Below are positions 1 through 5,980 of a DNA stretch of 12,888 nucleotides, one piece after another. The translations under genes were made by a program, and so were the position numbers. Within the stretch, counting starts at the first letter, position 1; every line of letters begins with the position of its first letter. The notes beneath the pieces were generated by a model. The model did not search any database, was not told where the DNA came from, and worked only from the letters and a program-made list of their open reading frames with translations. Source of the DNA: an uncultured Roseateles sp. Lineage in GTDB: Bacteria; Pseudomonadota; Gammaproteobacteria; Burkholderiales; Burkholderiaceae. The stretch covers positions 1-12,888 of the forward strand of contig CAMPJJ010000135.1 of assembly GCA_946886855.1 (NCBI GenBank), given 5' to 3'.

Positions 1-207
1 CGTGGTCCTGACGTACGGCAACTTCCAGAGCGACGTGGACGCGTCGATCCAGCAGAACGGCACGCCGCTGGCCTTCAGCGCCTTGAGATCCTCGGGATCG
101 GTGAGGACGAACTTCGTCTTCCAGAAGGGGTGCGACAGCCACGACCCTTCCATCCCTTGCAGGAACATGCCCAGCTTCACCTGGGGGGTAGGGATCTTCT
201 TGAGCAT
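1..207 (-). CDS. HD-GYP-type phosphodiesterase, DUF3391 N-terminus (partial)
   Basis: Only the first 69 codons are present; the gene continues beyond position 1. The N-terminus starts MLKKIPTPQVKLGMFLQG and continues with a 'GSWLSHPFW..KFVLTDPEDL..LKASGV..CWIDAS' pattern. This matches the DUF3391 domain that sits in front of many HD-GYP domains: the 'L..GM' opening, the 'W..HPF....F.......I..L...G' core and the 'V.ID.S' strand. HD-GYP proteins hydrolyse c-di-GMP, but the catalytic domain itself is off-window, so that activity is inferred from the usual architecture. The start is the ATG at 205-207. No strong Shine-Dalgarno sequence precedes it. It lies downstream of the cytochrome gene on the same strand but behind that gene's terminator, so it probably has its own promoter. 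A weak CATACT -10-like hexamer reads on the minus strand at 240-235. Confidence 0.72.
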   Translation of the reverse strand, partial: MLKKIPTPQVKLGMFLQGMEGSWLSHPFWKTKFVLTDPEDLKALKASGVPFCWIDASTSLWKLPYVRTT

Positions 208-275
208 GACTGGCGTTTTCGTCCAGGACAACACAGTATGGCGCCCTCCCCGGCGCACGCACAGTCGGAACAGGC

Positions 276-303
276 AATAAAAAACCGCCCCGGTGGGCGG
301 TTT
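276..303 (-). terminator. Rho-independent terminator of the cytochrome c gene
   Basis: A perfect 9-bp stem, AAACCGCCC (282-290) paired with GGGCGGTTT (295-303), encloses a 4-nt loop. Read on the minus strand it runs into TTTTTTATTG, a proper U-tract. On the plus strand the stem is followed only by TTTGCTACTG, so the terminator works best for the minus-strand cytochrome gene ending at 351. It separates that gene from the partial HD-GYP gene. Confidence 0.85.
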
Positions 304-350
304 GCTACTGCTTTCGCTTGACCCGAGGCTGGCTCACAGCCTGCCACGTT

Positions 351-1094
351 TCAGCGGAACCGCGATTGCGGGACTGTACGTAGTTCGGACGGCAAGCCCG
401 CCAAATACTGCGACAGAAGCTTCAGTTCGGCGTGACTGAATTGCTTGACCTGCCCCGCCATCACCGCATTGGTGCGTCCGTGATACGGCTTGCCTTCGAT
501 CTGGTAGGACTTCAGCGCCACGTAGAGGTAGTCGGCGTACTGGCCCGCGATCTTGGGGTAGGTGCCGTCGATGGGCTTGCTGAAGTTGGCGCCATGACAG
601 CTCGCGCAGGCGCCCTTGTCCAGCAGCTTCTTGATGTCGGCGGGCGCCTCGACGGTCGCGGGCACCGGGTCGACCTTGGCCAGGCCGGCGTAGTACTCGG
701 AGATCTCGGTGATGTCCTTGTCGGCCAGGGGCAGCGCGATGCCGCGCATCGTCGGATGCTTGCGGTCGCCCTTGGCGTAGGACGCCAGCGCCGAGGCGAT
801 GTACTTGGCGTTCTGGCCCGCGATCATCGGCACCTTGTGCACCTCGGGGAAGGTCGCCTGGTAGCCGGGGATGCCATGGCAGCCGATGCACATGGCCACC
901 TTGGCCTGCACGTTGGCCTGGGGGCCAGGTGCGGCCTGGGGGCCAGGTGTTGCGGCGGACCCTGCCGTCGCGGGGTTGGACGTCGACGGCGCTTGTCCCG
1001 GCGCGGGCGACGACGAAGCGTTGGACTGAGCGGCTACAACACACGCACTACCGGCCAGCATCAACGCGAGGGAGATCTGCAGTTGTCTTCTCAT
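351..1094 (-). CDS. Exported diheme class I cytochrome c (c4/c553-like)
   Basis: The 247-residue product is a periplasmic electron carrier. Residues 1-22 form a signal peptide (RR start, hydrophobic LALMLAGSACVVAA). A Pro/Ala/Ser-rich spacer follows at about 24-62, then two cytochrome c domains. Heme-binding motifs are CIGCH (69-73) and CASCH (163-167). Likely axial methionines are M90 or M117 in the first domain and M212 in the second. The layout of two similar domains of about 90 residues resembles cytochromes c4, which pass electrons to terminal oxidases or reductases; the physiological partner is not visible. The spacer contains a near-duplicate GPQAAPGPQA. The ATG at 1092-1094 follows a weak GGGA-type ribosome site. 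A clean terminator lies downstream and a divergent moxR gene upstream. In Burkholderiales, diheme cytochrome genes beside moxR are, to my recollection, common. I am confident of the family, less so of the subtype. Confidence 0.9.
   Translation of the reverse strand: MRRQLQISLALMLAGSACVVAAQSNASSSPAPGQAPSTSNPATAGSAATPGPQAAPGPQANVQAKVAMCIGCHGIPGYQATFPEVHKVPMIAGQNAKYIASALASYAKGDRKHPTMRGIALPLADKDITEISEYYAGLAKVDPVPATVEAPADIKKLLDKGACASCHGANFSKPIDGTYPKIAGQYADYLYVALKSYQIEGKPYHGRTNAVMAGQVKQFSHAELKLLSQYLAGLPSELRTVPQSRFR
915..949 (-). repeat. 18-bp-period tandem duplication in the cytochrome linker
   Basis: A 17-bp unit, GGCCTGGGGGCCAGGTG on the plus strand, occurs at 915-931 and again at 933-949, giving an 18-bp period. 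It encodes the repeated GPQAAP element in the flexible spacer between signal peptide and first heme domain. The period is a whole number of codons, so copy changes keep the frame. Confidence 0.75.
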
Positions 1095-1126
1095 GGTCCC
1101 GATCTTCTAGGATTTGGGGCGGCGCG

Positions 1127-1132
1127 ATTATA
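1127..1132 (-). promoter_or_regulatory. Candidate -10 box for the cytochrome c gene
   Basis: Read on the minus strand the hexamer is exactly TATAAT, about 33 bp upstream of the cytochrome ATG. No good TTGACA match sits 16-18 bp further upstream, so an activator or an extended promoter type may be needed. It overlaps one arm of the inverted repeat at 1129-1146. Confidence 0.45.
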
Positions 1133-1146
1133 GGGGGGGCCCTATA
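1129..1146. promoter_or_regulatory. Perfect inverted repeat in the divergent promoter region
   Basis: TATAGGG (1129-1135) and CCCTATA (1140-1146) are exact reverse complements separated by GGGG. The element lies between the divergent cytochrome c and moxR genes and overlaps candidate -10 hexamers on both strands. That is the geometry expected of an operator able to silence or switch both promoters. The binding protein is unknown. It is a small AT-containing island in otherwise GC-rich sequence, so the arms may partly reflect the two -10 boxes themselves. Confidence 0.45.
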
Positions 1147-1150
1147 TACT
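1145..1150 (+). promoter_or_regulatory. Candidate -10 box for the moxR operon
   Basis: The TATACT hexamer differs from TATAAT at one position and lies 32 bp upstream of the moxR ATG. The expected -35 position (about 1122-1127) shows no consensus, so this is a weak call resting on the hexamer and its location. Confidence 0.35.
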
Positions 1151-1182
1151 GGTTTTCACCCCCTGCGCTAGAGAAGCCTCTC

Positions 1183-2025
1183 ATGAAATTCCAAGGTTCC
1201 CAGGACTACGTCGCCACGCCCGACCTGATGCTGGCGGTCAACGCGGCCATCACGCTGACGCGGCCGCTGCTGGTCAAGGGCGAACCGGGCACCGGCAAGA
1301 CGCTGCTGGCCGAGGAAGTCGCCAAGGCGCTGGGCCTGCCGCTGCTGCAGTGGCACGTGAAGAGCACGACCAAGGCCCAGCAGGGCCTGTACGAGTACGA
1401 CGCCGTCAGCCGGCTGCGCGACAGCCAGCTCGGCGACGACAAGGTGCGGGACATCGCCAACTACATCGTCAAGGGCACGCTGTGGGAGGCGTTCGCGTCG
1501 GACACGCCGGTGGCGCTGCTGATCGACGAGATCGACAAGGCCGACATCGAGTTCCCCAACGACCTGCTGCGCGAACTCGACCGGATGGAGTTCTACGTCT
1601 ACGAGACCCGCGAGTGGGTCCGGGCGAAGCACCGGCCGCTGGTGTTCATCACTTCCAACAACGAGAAGGAGCTGCCGGACGCCTTCCTGCGCCGCTGCTT
1701 CTTCCACTACATCAAGTTCCCCGAGGCCGACACGATGCAGGCCATCGTCGACGTCCACTTCCCTGGATTGAAGAAGGAGCTGCTGGCCGCCGCGCTGAAG
1801 ACCTTCTACGACGTGCGCAAGCTGCCGGGGCTGAAGAAGAAGCCCTCCACGTCGGAACTGATCGACTGGCTCAAGCTGCTGCTGGCCGAGGACATCCCGC
1901 TGGAGGCGCTGCAGACGCAGGACGACAAGGTCGCGATCCCGCCGCTGGTGGGCGCGCTGCTGAAGAACGAGCAGGACCTGACCCTGTTCGAGAAACTCGT
2001 CTACATGCAGAGCCGCAACCGCTGA
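1183..2025 (+). CDS. MoxR-family AAA+ ATPase
   Basis: The product is a 280-residue cytoplasmic AAA+ ATPase. Visible motifs are Walker A GEPGTGKT (33-40), Walker B LLIDEID (112-118), sensor 1 'ITSNN' (156-160) and the 'FLRRC' arginine pair (170-171). A C-terminal lid domain follows, ending near 280, the usual short length for the family. MoxR ATPases act as chaperone-like machines with a VWA-domain partner to mature or insert metal cofactors (NorQ/NorD, CoxD/CoxE and RavA/ViaA are studied pairs); the substrate here is unknown. The chosen ATG at 1183 follows GAGAAG at 1171-1176. An in-frame ATG at 1114 would add 23 residues read straight through the promoter region and is unlikely. It leads a plus-strand run with a 74-residue membrane protein, a GNAT and an S9 gene. 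The probable VWA partner is at 7405-8598. Confidence 0.92.
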   Translation: MKFQGSQDYVATPDLMLAVNAAITLTRPLLVKGEPGTGKTLLAEEVAKALGLPLLQWHVKSTTKAQQGLYEYDAVSRLRDSQLGDDKVRDIANYIVKGTLWEAFASDTPVALLIDEIDKADIEFPNDLLRELDRMEFYVYETREWVRAKHRPLVFITSNNEKELPDAFLRRCFFHYIKFPEADTMQAIVDVHFPGLKKELLAAALKTFYDVRKLPGLKKKPSTSELIDWLKLLLAEDIPLEALQTQDDKVAIPPLVGALLKNEQDLTLFEKLVYMQSRNR

Positions 2026-2047
2026 CCGCCGCCCGTACGATCCCCGC

Positions 2048-2272
2048 ATGAGTCAAGACTTCAACACCGCCTGGCGCGCCGCGCTGGCCGATGCGCTCGG
2101 ATTCGTCGGGGGCGGCGTGATCGGCCTGCTGGCCGGCCGCGCGCTCGGATGGGAATTCATCGGCCAACCCGGCTGGGGACCGACGCAGATCCTGGGCCTG
2201 CTGACCATCCTCGTCGGCATGGGCGGCTGCCGCTGGGCGCTGCGCCGGCTGCTGCTCGGCAACAAGGGCTGA
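2048..2272 (+). CDS. Small two-helix inner-membrane protein, unknown function
   Basis: A 74-residue protein that I do not recognise as a named family. Two hydrophobic stretches look membrane-spanning, at about 16-34 (ALGFVGGGVIGLLAGRALG, Gly-rich) and about 46-63 (TQILGLLTILVGMGGCRW). They are separated by a short turn containing WEFIGQPGWGP. The C-terminus is basic (RWALRRLLLGNKG), which favours a cytoplasmic end by the positive-inside rule. The ATG lies 22 bp after the moxR stop with no clear Shine-Dalgarno sequence, so translation may depend on coupling. Codon use matches the neighbours and the frame is open throughout, which supports a real gene. It could be a helper of the neighbouring MoxR system, but this rests on position only. 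Confidence 0.7.
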   Translation: MSQDFNTAWRAALADALGFVGGGVIGLLAGRALGWEFIGQPGWGPTQILGLLTILVGMGGCRWALRRLLLGNKG

Positions 2273-2330
2273 GGCAGCGCCCGCCCCGTTCTCTTCTCCT
2301 CGAACCGCCGGCCGAGGGTCGGCTCGCTCC

Positions 2331-2939
2331 ATGACCGCACCCACCCCCTTCACCGCGCCGGTCACGCTGGCCGGTCCGCATGCGCGGCTGGAGCCGCTCT
2401 CGCACGACCACCGCGAGGCGCTCGTCGACGCGGTCGCCGACGGCGAACTCTGGAAGCTCTGGTACACGACCGTGCCCGCGCCCGAGCGCATGGGCGCCGA
2501 GATCGACCGCCGGCTGGCCCTGCGCGACGCGGGCTCGATGAACCCGTTCACCGTCTTCGACGCCGGCGGCCGCGTCGCCGGCATGACGACCTTCATGAAC
2601 ATCGACGCGACCCACCGCCGCGTCGAGATCGGCTCGACCTGGACCCGCGCGTCCAGCCAGCGCAGCGGCCTGAACACGCAGTGCAAGCTGCTGCTGTTGA
2701 AGCACGCCTTCGAGACTCTGGACTGCATCGCGGTGGAATTCCGCACCAACCGCCTGAACACCCAGAGCCGCCGCGCGATCGAGCGCCTGGGCGCGCAGCT
2801 CGACGGCATCCTGCGCGCGCACATGATCATGCCCAGCGGCCTGCCGCGCGACACCGCCGTCTACAGCATCACCGCGGCCGAATGGCCGACCATCCAGACC
2901 CACCTGCAGTGGTTGATCGACAAACCCCGGAGCGCCTGA
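2331..2939 (+). CDS. GNAT family N-acetyltransferase (RimJ/RimL-like)
   Basis: The 202-residue product fits the Acetyltransf_3 / RimJ-RimL group that transfers acetyl from acetyl-CoA to a protein N-terminus or small amine. It has the early 'L.G.HARLEPLS.DH' segment (13-27) and the central strand VEIGSTW (98-104). The cofactor-binding turn QRSGLNTQCKLLLLKHAFE (110-128) replaces the textbook Q/RxxGxG. The late 'EFRTNRLNTQSRRAIERLGA' segment (136-155) is typical of the family, where the NxxS region and the following helix close the acetyl-CoA site. No signal peptide is seen, so it is cytoplasmic. A GAGGG at about 2314-2318 could serve as ribosome site for the ATG at 2331. Its stop TGA shares its A with the ATG of the S9 gene (TGATG at 2937-2941), indicating translational coupling. 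The substrate cannot be read from the sequence. Confidence 0.9.
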   Translation: MTAPTPFTAPVTLAGPHARLEPLSHDHREALVDAVADGELWKLWYTTVPAPERMGAEIDRRLALRDAGSMNPFTVFDAGGRVAGMTTFMNIDATHRRVEIGSTWTRASSQRSGLNTQCKLLLLKHAFETLDCIAVEFRTNRLNTQSRRAIERLGAQLDGILRAHMIMPSGLPRDTAVYSITAAEWPTIQTHLQWLIDKPRSA

Positions 2940-3130
2940 TGGCCACCTCGAAGAAGAAGCAATCCGCCGAACTGAAGACCTTCGACGTCGACGCGCTGTG
3001 GGCGCTGGCGCGCATCGGCTCGCCCAGCCTGTCGCCGGACGGCGCGCAGGCCGTCGTGCCGGTCACGCGCCACGACATGGAGAAGAACAAGGGCGCCACC
3101 TCGCTGTGGCTGCTGTCGACGCTGGGCGGC

Positions 3131-3133
3131 TAG
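3131..3133 (+). other. In-frame TAG within the S9 peptidase gene
   Basis: The codon reads GGC-TAG-CCG at codon 65. The downstream codons continue PRALTSAGEKDGQPRWSP, exactly what should follow 'LLSTLGG' in the first propeller blade of this family. There is no frame change, so this is a clean nonsense substitution. Confidence 0.9.
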
Positions 3134-4968
3134 CCGCGCGCGCTGACCTCCGCCGGCGAGAAGGACGGCCAACCGCGCTGGAGCCCGACCGGCGACGCCG
3201 TCGCCTTCATCGCGCGCCGCGAGCAGGAAGGCGACAAGGACGAGGCGCCGCAGCTCTACCTCATCCCGCCCGACGGCGGCGAGGCGCGCCGCGTGACGAA
3301 GCTGCCCTTCGGCGTCGAGTCCTTCAAGTGGTTCCCGGACGGCCGACGCCTGGCCGTCGTGTCCTGGGTCGACCCGGCCCTGAAGGGCCAGGCCGCGCAG
3401 GCCGAACGCCGCAAGCTCGAGAAGGACCGCAAGGAATCGGCCTACCTGACCGAGGAAGGTTTCTACCGCTTCTGGGACCATTCGCTGCCGATGAACCGCG
3501 TGCCGCACCTGCACGTGCTGGACGTCGCCAGCGGCGAGGTCCGCGACCTGTTCGAGGGCACCGACTTCGAGCTCAGCCGCGCCGAGCCCGATGCCGACAC
3601 CTTCGACATCTCGCCCGACGGCCGCCGCATCGTGTTCAGCTTCGACCCCCACACGCCCAAGACGCTGGAGCACCGCAACGCGCTGGCCGAGATCGACGTC
3701 AGATCCGGCCGGGCGCAGGTGCTGCTGCAGGAGCCGGGCTGGGACTTCGTCGCGCCGGTCTACAGCCACGCGGGCCAGCACATCGCCTTCATCGCCACCC
3801 ATCAGGGTTTGAAGCACACGATGCCGCAGCAGCTGGCGGTGCTCGACACGCACGGCCACTGGGCCGTGCTGTCCGAGGCCTGGGACCAGGACGTCACCGC
3901 CCCGCTGCGCTGGGACGAGGACGACCTGGGCGTGCTCTTCTGCGCCGAGGAGCAGGGCCGCCGCCACCTCTACCGCTTCGACGTGAAGACGCTGCACGCG
4001 TTCCCGCTGTGCGAGGGCGGCCACGTCGGCGCGTTCGCGCTGGAAGCCGGCACCCTGGTCGTGCTGCACGACAGCGCGTCCTTCCCGCCGCAGGTCTCGG
4101 TCGTCGATCGCGAGGGCGACGCCGAGGAGCAGGTGCTGCACCGCATCGAGTCCTTCAACGACGACGCGCTGGCCACCTTCCGCTTCGGCGCGGTCGAGGA
4201 ACTCTGGTACGAGGGCGCGCTCGGCGAGCTCGTGCAGATGTGGCTCTACCACCCGCCCGGCTTCGATCCGAAGCAGAAGACCAAGGTGCCGCTGATGCAG
4301 CTGATCCACGGCGGTCCGCACACGGCGATGGGCGACAGCTGGCACTGGCGCTGGAACCACCAGGCGATGGCGTCGCAGGGTTACGTCGTCGCCTGCGTGA
4401 ACTACCACGGCTCGTCGAGCTTCGGGAACCGCTTCGCCGACTCGATCACCGGCCGCTGGGGCGAGCTGGAACTGCAGGACGTGGAGATCGCGACCGACCT
4501 GCTGCTCAAGCAGCCCTGGGCCGATCCGCGGCGGGTCTTCGCCACGGGCGGCAGTTACGGCGGCTACATGGTCGCGTGGATGAACGGCCACGTGCCGGCC
4601 GGCCGCTACCAGGCCTACATCTGCCACGCGGGCTGCTTCGACTGGACGGCGATGTACGCGAACGACGCCTACCTGTGGCACGCCAAGGAACTGGGAACGG
4701 CCTACTGGCAGGATCCCGCCAAGGTCTCGGCCCAGAGCCCGATCGGCTACGCGCAGCACTTCAACACACCGACGCTGGTCATCCATGGCCAGCTCGACTA
4801 CCGCGTCCCCGACGCGCAGGGCCTGGCGTACTACAACACGCTGAAGGCCCAGGGCGTCGACGCCCGCCTGGTCTGGTTCCCGGACGAGAACCACTGGGTC
4901 ATGAAGCCGCGCAACTCCCGGCTCTGGTACGGCGAGTTCTTCGACTGGCTCAAGCGCCACGACACGGG

Positions 4969-5077
4969 CGGCGCGAAAGATCGTGCCAAGACCGGCGCGA
5001 AGGTCGGCGCCAAGGTCGGCGCCAGGACCGGGGTCAAAGCCGGGGTCAAAGCCGCGGTCAACGCCGGGATCAAGGCG
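4969..5077 (+). repeat. Degenerate 12-bp tandem repeat encoding a Lys/Ala/Gly tail
   Basis: Repeated 12-bp units end the S9 gene. Exact copies of GGGGTCAAAGCC lie at 5030-5041 and 5042-5053, followed by variants at 5054-5065 and 5066-5077. Before them come GTCGGCGCCAAG-type units. Each unit encodes four residues such as KVGA, KAGV or KTGA, producing a basic low-complexity tail reminiscent of histone H1-like or PhaF-like AKxGAK repeats. The period keeps frame, so slippage can lengthen or shorten it without damage. Confidence 0.75.
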
Positions 5078-5897
5078 GAGAAGAAGGTCGGCGCAAAGCC
5101 CGTGCCGAAGAAGAAGCGCGCCTGACGACCATCATCAGCAACGCGAGCCCGGCAGCGGCCATCGCGAGCGTCGAGGGTTCCGGGACCACCGGCGTTGGCA
5201 CCTCCTCGACGCGGGGCGGGAGCACGAAGATCGGCGGCGTCGGTATCGAGATCGGCGGCCCGGCCGACGGCGGCCCGATCGAGACCGGCGGCGGACTCGC
5301 GAACGATCCGGGCGGGATGGCGGGAATCCCGGTCAGCGGCGAAGGCGGCAAGGTCGACAGCGGCGGCACGCTGCCTTCGGGCACCGGCGCCGGCGCACCG
5401 GCCCCCGGCGGATCGAAGGGCAGTTCGCCCTCGCCCGGCGGCACCGGCGCGCCGCCGCCGCCCGGGACCCGGGCGATGCGGCTCACGTTGCGGCACACCG
5501 TCGGCACCATCACGCAGTCCCCGCCCTCGCAGTAGACCAGCGCGCGCTCGCGCTGGCCGTCGGACCAGCGATCACGACTGACGCTCGCGCAGACGCGACC
5601 CTGGCCGAAATGCATGTCGCGGATCTGCGGCTCGTAGCCGGCGCTGCCCTCGATGCTGTCGCGCGAGATCTCGACGATGTCGTCATAGTCGTGCGCCCGC
5701 ATGCGCGCCTTCAGGCGTTCCCGCACTTCCGGCCGGATGTCGGTGTAGCGGTCGACGGCCGCGGGCACGTCCCCCATGAAGCTGTCGTGGCCCGGGCGGT
5801 CCCATGAACAGGCCTCAGGCGCGGCGGCCCGCGCAGGCGCATGGGCGAGGAGCGCCCCGGCCGCGAGCGCGGCAAGCAGGTACTGCAGTCGTGACAT
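5070..5897 (-). CDS. PEP-CTERM sorting-domain protein with MHFG motif and Pro-rich linker
   Basis: A 275-residue exported protein. Residues 1-25 are a signal peptide (LLAALAAGALLAHAPARA). Residues about 26-143 are a compact domain with five cysteines (C30, C103, C123, C128, C135) and the string DMHFGQGRVC (94-103). I recall public annotation using the name 'MHFG family PEP-CTERM protein' for such proteins but cannot check it here. Residues about 145-237 are a Pro/Gly/Ser linker. Residues 239-260 are a classic PEP-CTERM signal: PEPST, a hydrophobic helix, then RR. Exosortase cleaves this signal in the inner membrane; that enzyme must be encoded elsewhere. Fifteen residues (ASSSARALRRPSSPP) follow the arginines, an unusually long tail. 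The ATG at 5897 precedes the best signal peptide; upstream in-frame sequence back to 6062 runs into the EAL gene. It lies 83 bp behind the EAL gene and overlaps the convergent S9 gene by 56 bp. Confidence 0.88.
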   Translation of the reverse strand: MSRLQYLLAALAAGALLAHAPARAAAPEACSWDRPGHDSFMGDVPAAVDRYTDIRPEVRERLKARMRAHDYDDIVEISRDSIEGSAGYEPQIRDMHFGQGRVCASVSRDRWSDGQRERALVYCEGGDCVMVPTVCRNVSRIARVPGGGGAPVPPGEGELPFDPPGAGAPAPVPEGSVPPLSTLPPSPLTGIPAIPPGSFASPPPVSIGPPSAGPPISIPTPPIFVLPPRVEEVPTPVVPEPSTLAMAAAGLALLMMVVRRASSSARALRRPSSPP

Positions 5898-5920
5898 GGG
5901 AGGGCGACGGCCCTGGGGGA

Positions 5921-5943
5921 CCTCGGCAAAGTTGAACCCGAGG
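5921..5943. promoter_or_regulatory. Inverted repeat in the PEP-CTERM leader
   Basis: CCTCGG (5921-5926) and CCGAGG (5938-5943) flank an 11-nt loop, 24-46 bp upstream of the PEP-CTERM start. It could be an operator half-site pair or a leader hairpin. There is no T-run after it, so it is not a terminator. Confidence 0.3.
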
Positions 5944-5965
5944 ATCCTTTGGCAAGACCCGGACC
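5926..5965 (-). promoter_or_regulatory. Two weak sigma-54-like GG-N10-GC elements upstream of the PEP-CTERM gene
   Basis: On the minus strand, GG at 5965-5964 with GC at 5953-5952 (downstream box TTGCC), and GG at 5939-5938 with GC at 5927-5926 (downstream box TTTGCC), both keep the invariant 10-nt spacing of -24/-12 promoters. The upstream boxes match TGGCAC poorly. Sigma-54 control is expected for many PEP-CTERM genes through the PrsK/PrsR system, which is why these are listed, at low confidence. Confidence 0.25.
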
Positions 5966-5980
5966 CGGGGGCAGGCCTTG

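Larger units (their letters stand above)
2939..5125 (+). pseudogene. S9 family prolyl-oligopeptidase-like serine peptidase, interrupted by an in-frame amber codon
   Basis: From the ATG at 2939 one frame runs 728 codons to TGA at 5123-5125, broken only by TAG at codon 65 (3131-3133). Coding on both sides fits one S9 (acylaminoacyl/DPP-like) peptidase without a frameshift. Residues about 20-430 resemble a beta-propeller with 'SLSPDG', 'WSPTGD' and 'ISPDGRR' blades. Residues about 470-705 are an alpha/beta-hydrolase domain with oxyanion motif LIHGGP, nucleophile GGSYGGY (Ser539) and, by position, Asp620 in GQLDYR and His652 in ENHW. The triad is intact. No signal peptide is present, so it is cytoplasmic. 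Residues about 676-728 are an extra Lys/Ala/Gly repeat tail. The stop replaces a position where the family commonly has Gln in 'LGG.PR.LT', so a single C-to-T change (CAG to TAG) explains it. Options are a recent null mutation, amber suppression, re-initiation at the GTG of 3293 (propeller truncated), or a sequencing error. Start and stop overlap with the GNAT gene, and the 3' end overlaps the convergent PEP-CTERM gene. Confidence 0.88.

Noticed and set aside
1114..1182. An upstream ATG giving MoxR 23 more residues
   Set aside because: The extension reads through the promoter-like region and inverted repeat, has no family resemblance, and the ATG at 1183 has a GAGAAG ribosome site.
3131..3133. 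TAG as a pyrrolysine or selenocysteine recoding site
   Set aside because: Selenocysteine uses TGA, pyrrolysine is not expected in this lineage, and the position is not catalytic; a CAG-to-TAG change is simpler.
2861..4960. A 699-codon open frame on the minus strand opposite the S9 gene
   Set aside because: It is a compositional shadow of GC-rich coding sequence: Val/Arg/Ala/Gln-rich product without domains, fully antisense to a recognisable peptidase.
2998..5535. An 845-codon plus-strand frame overlapping the S9 and PEP-CTERM genes
   Set aside because: Arg/Gly/Pro-rich out-of-frame translation with no motifs; the other frame carries the S9 catalytic motifs.
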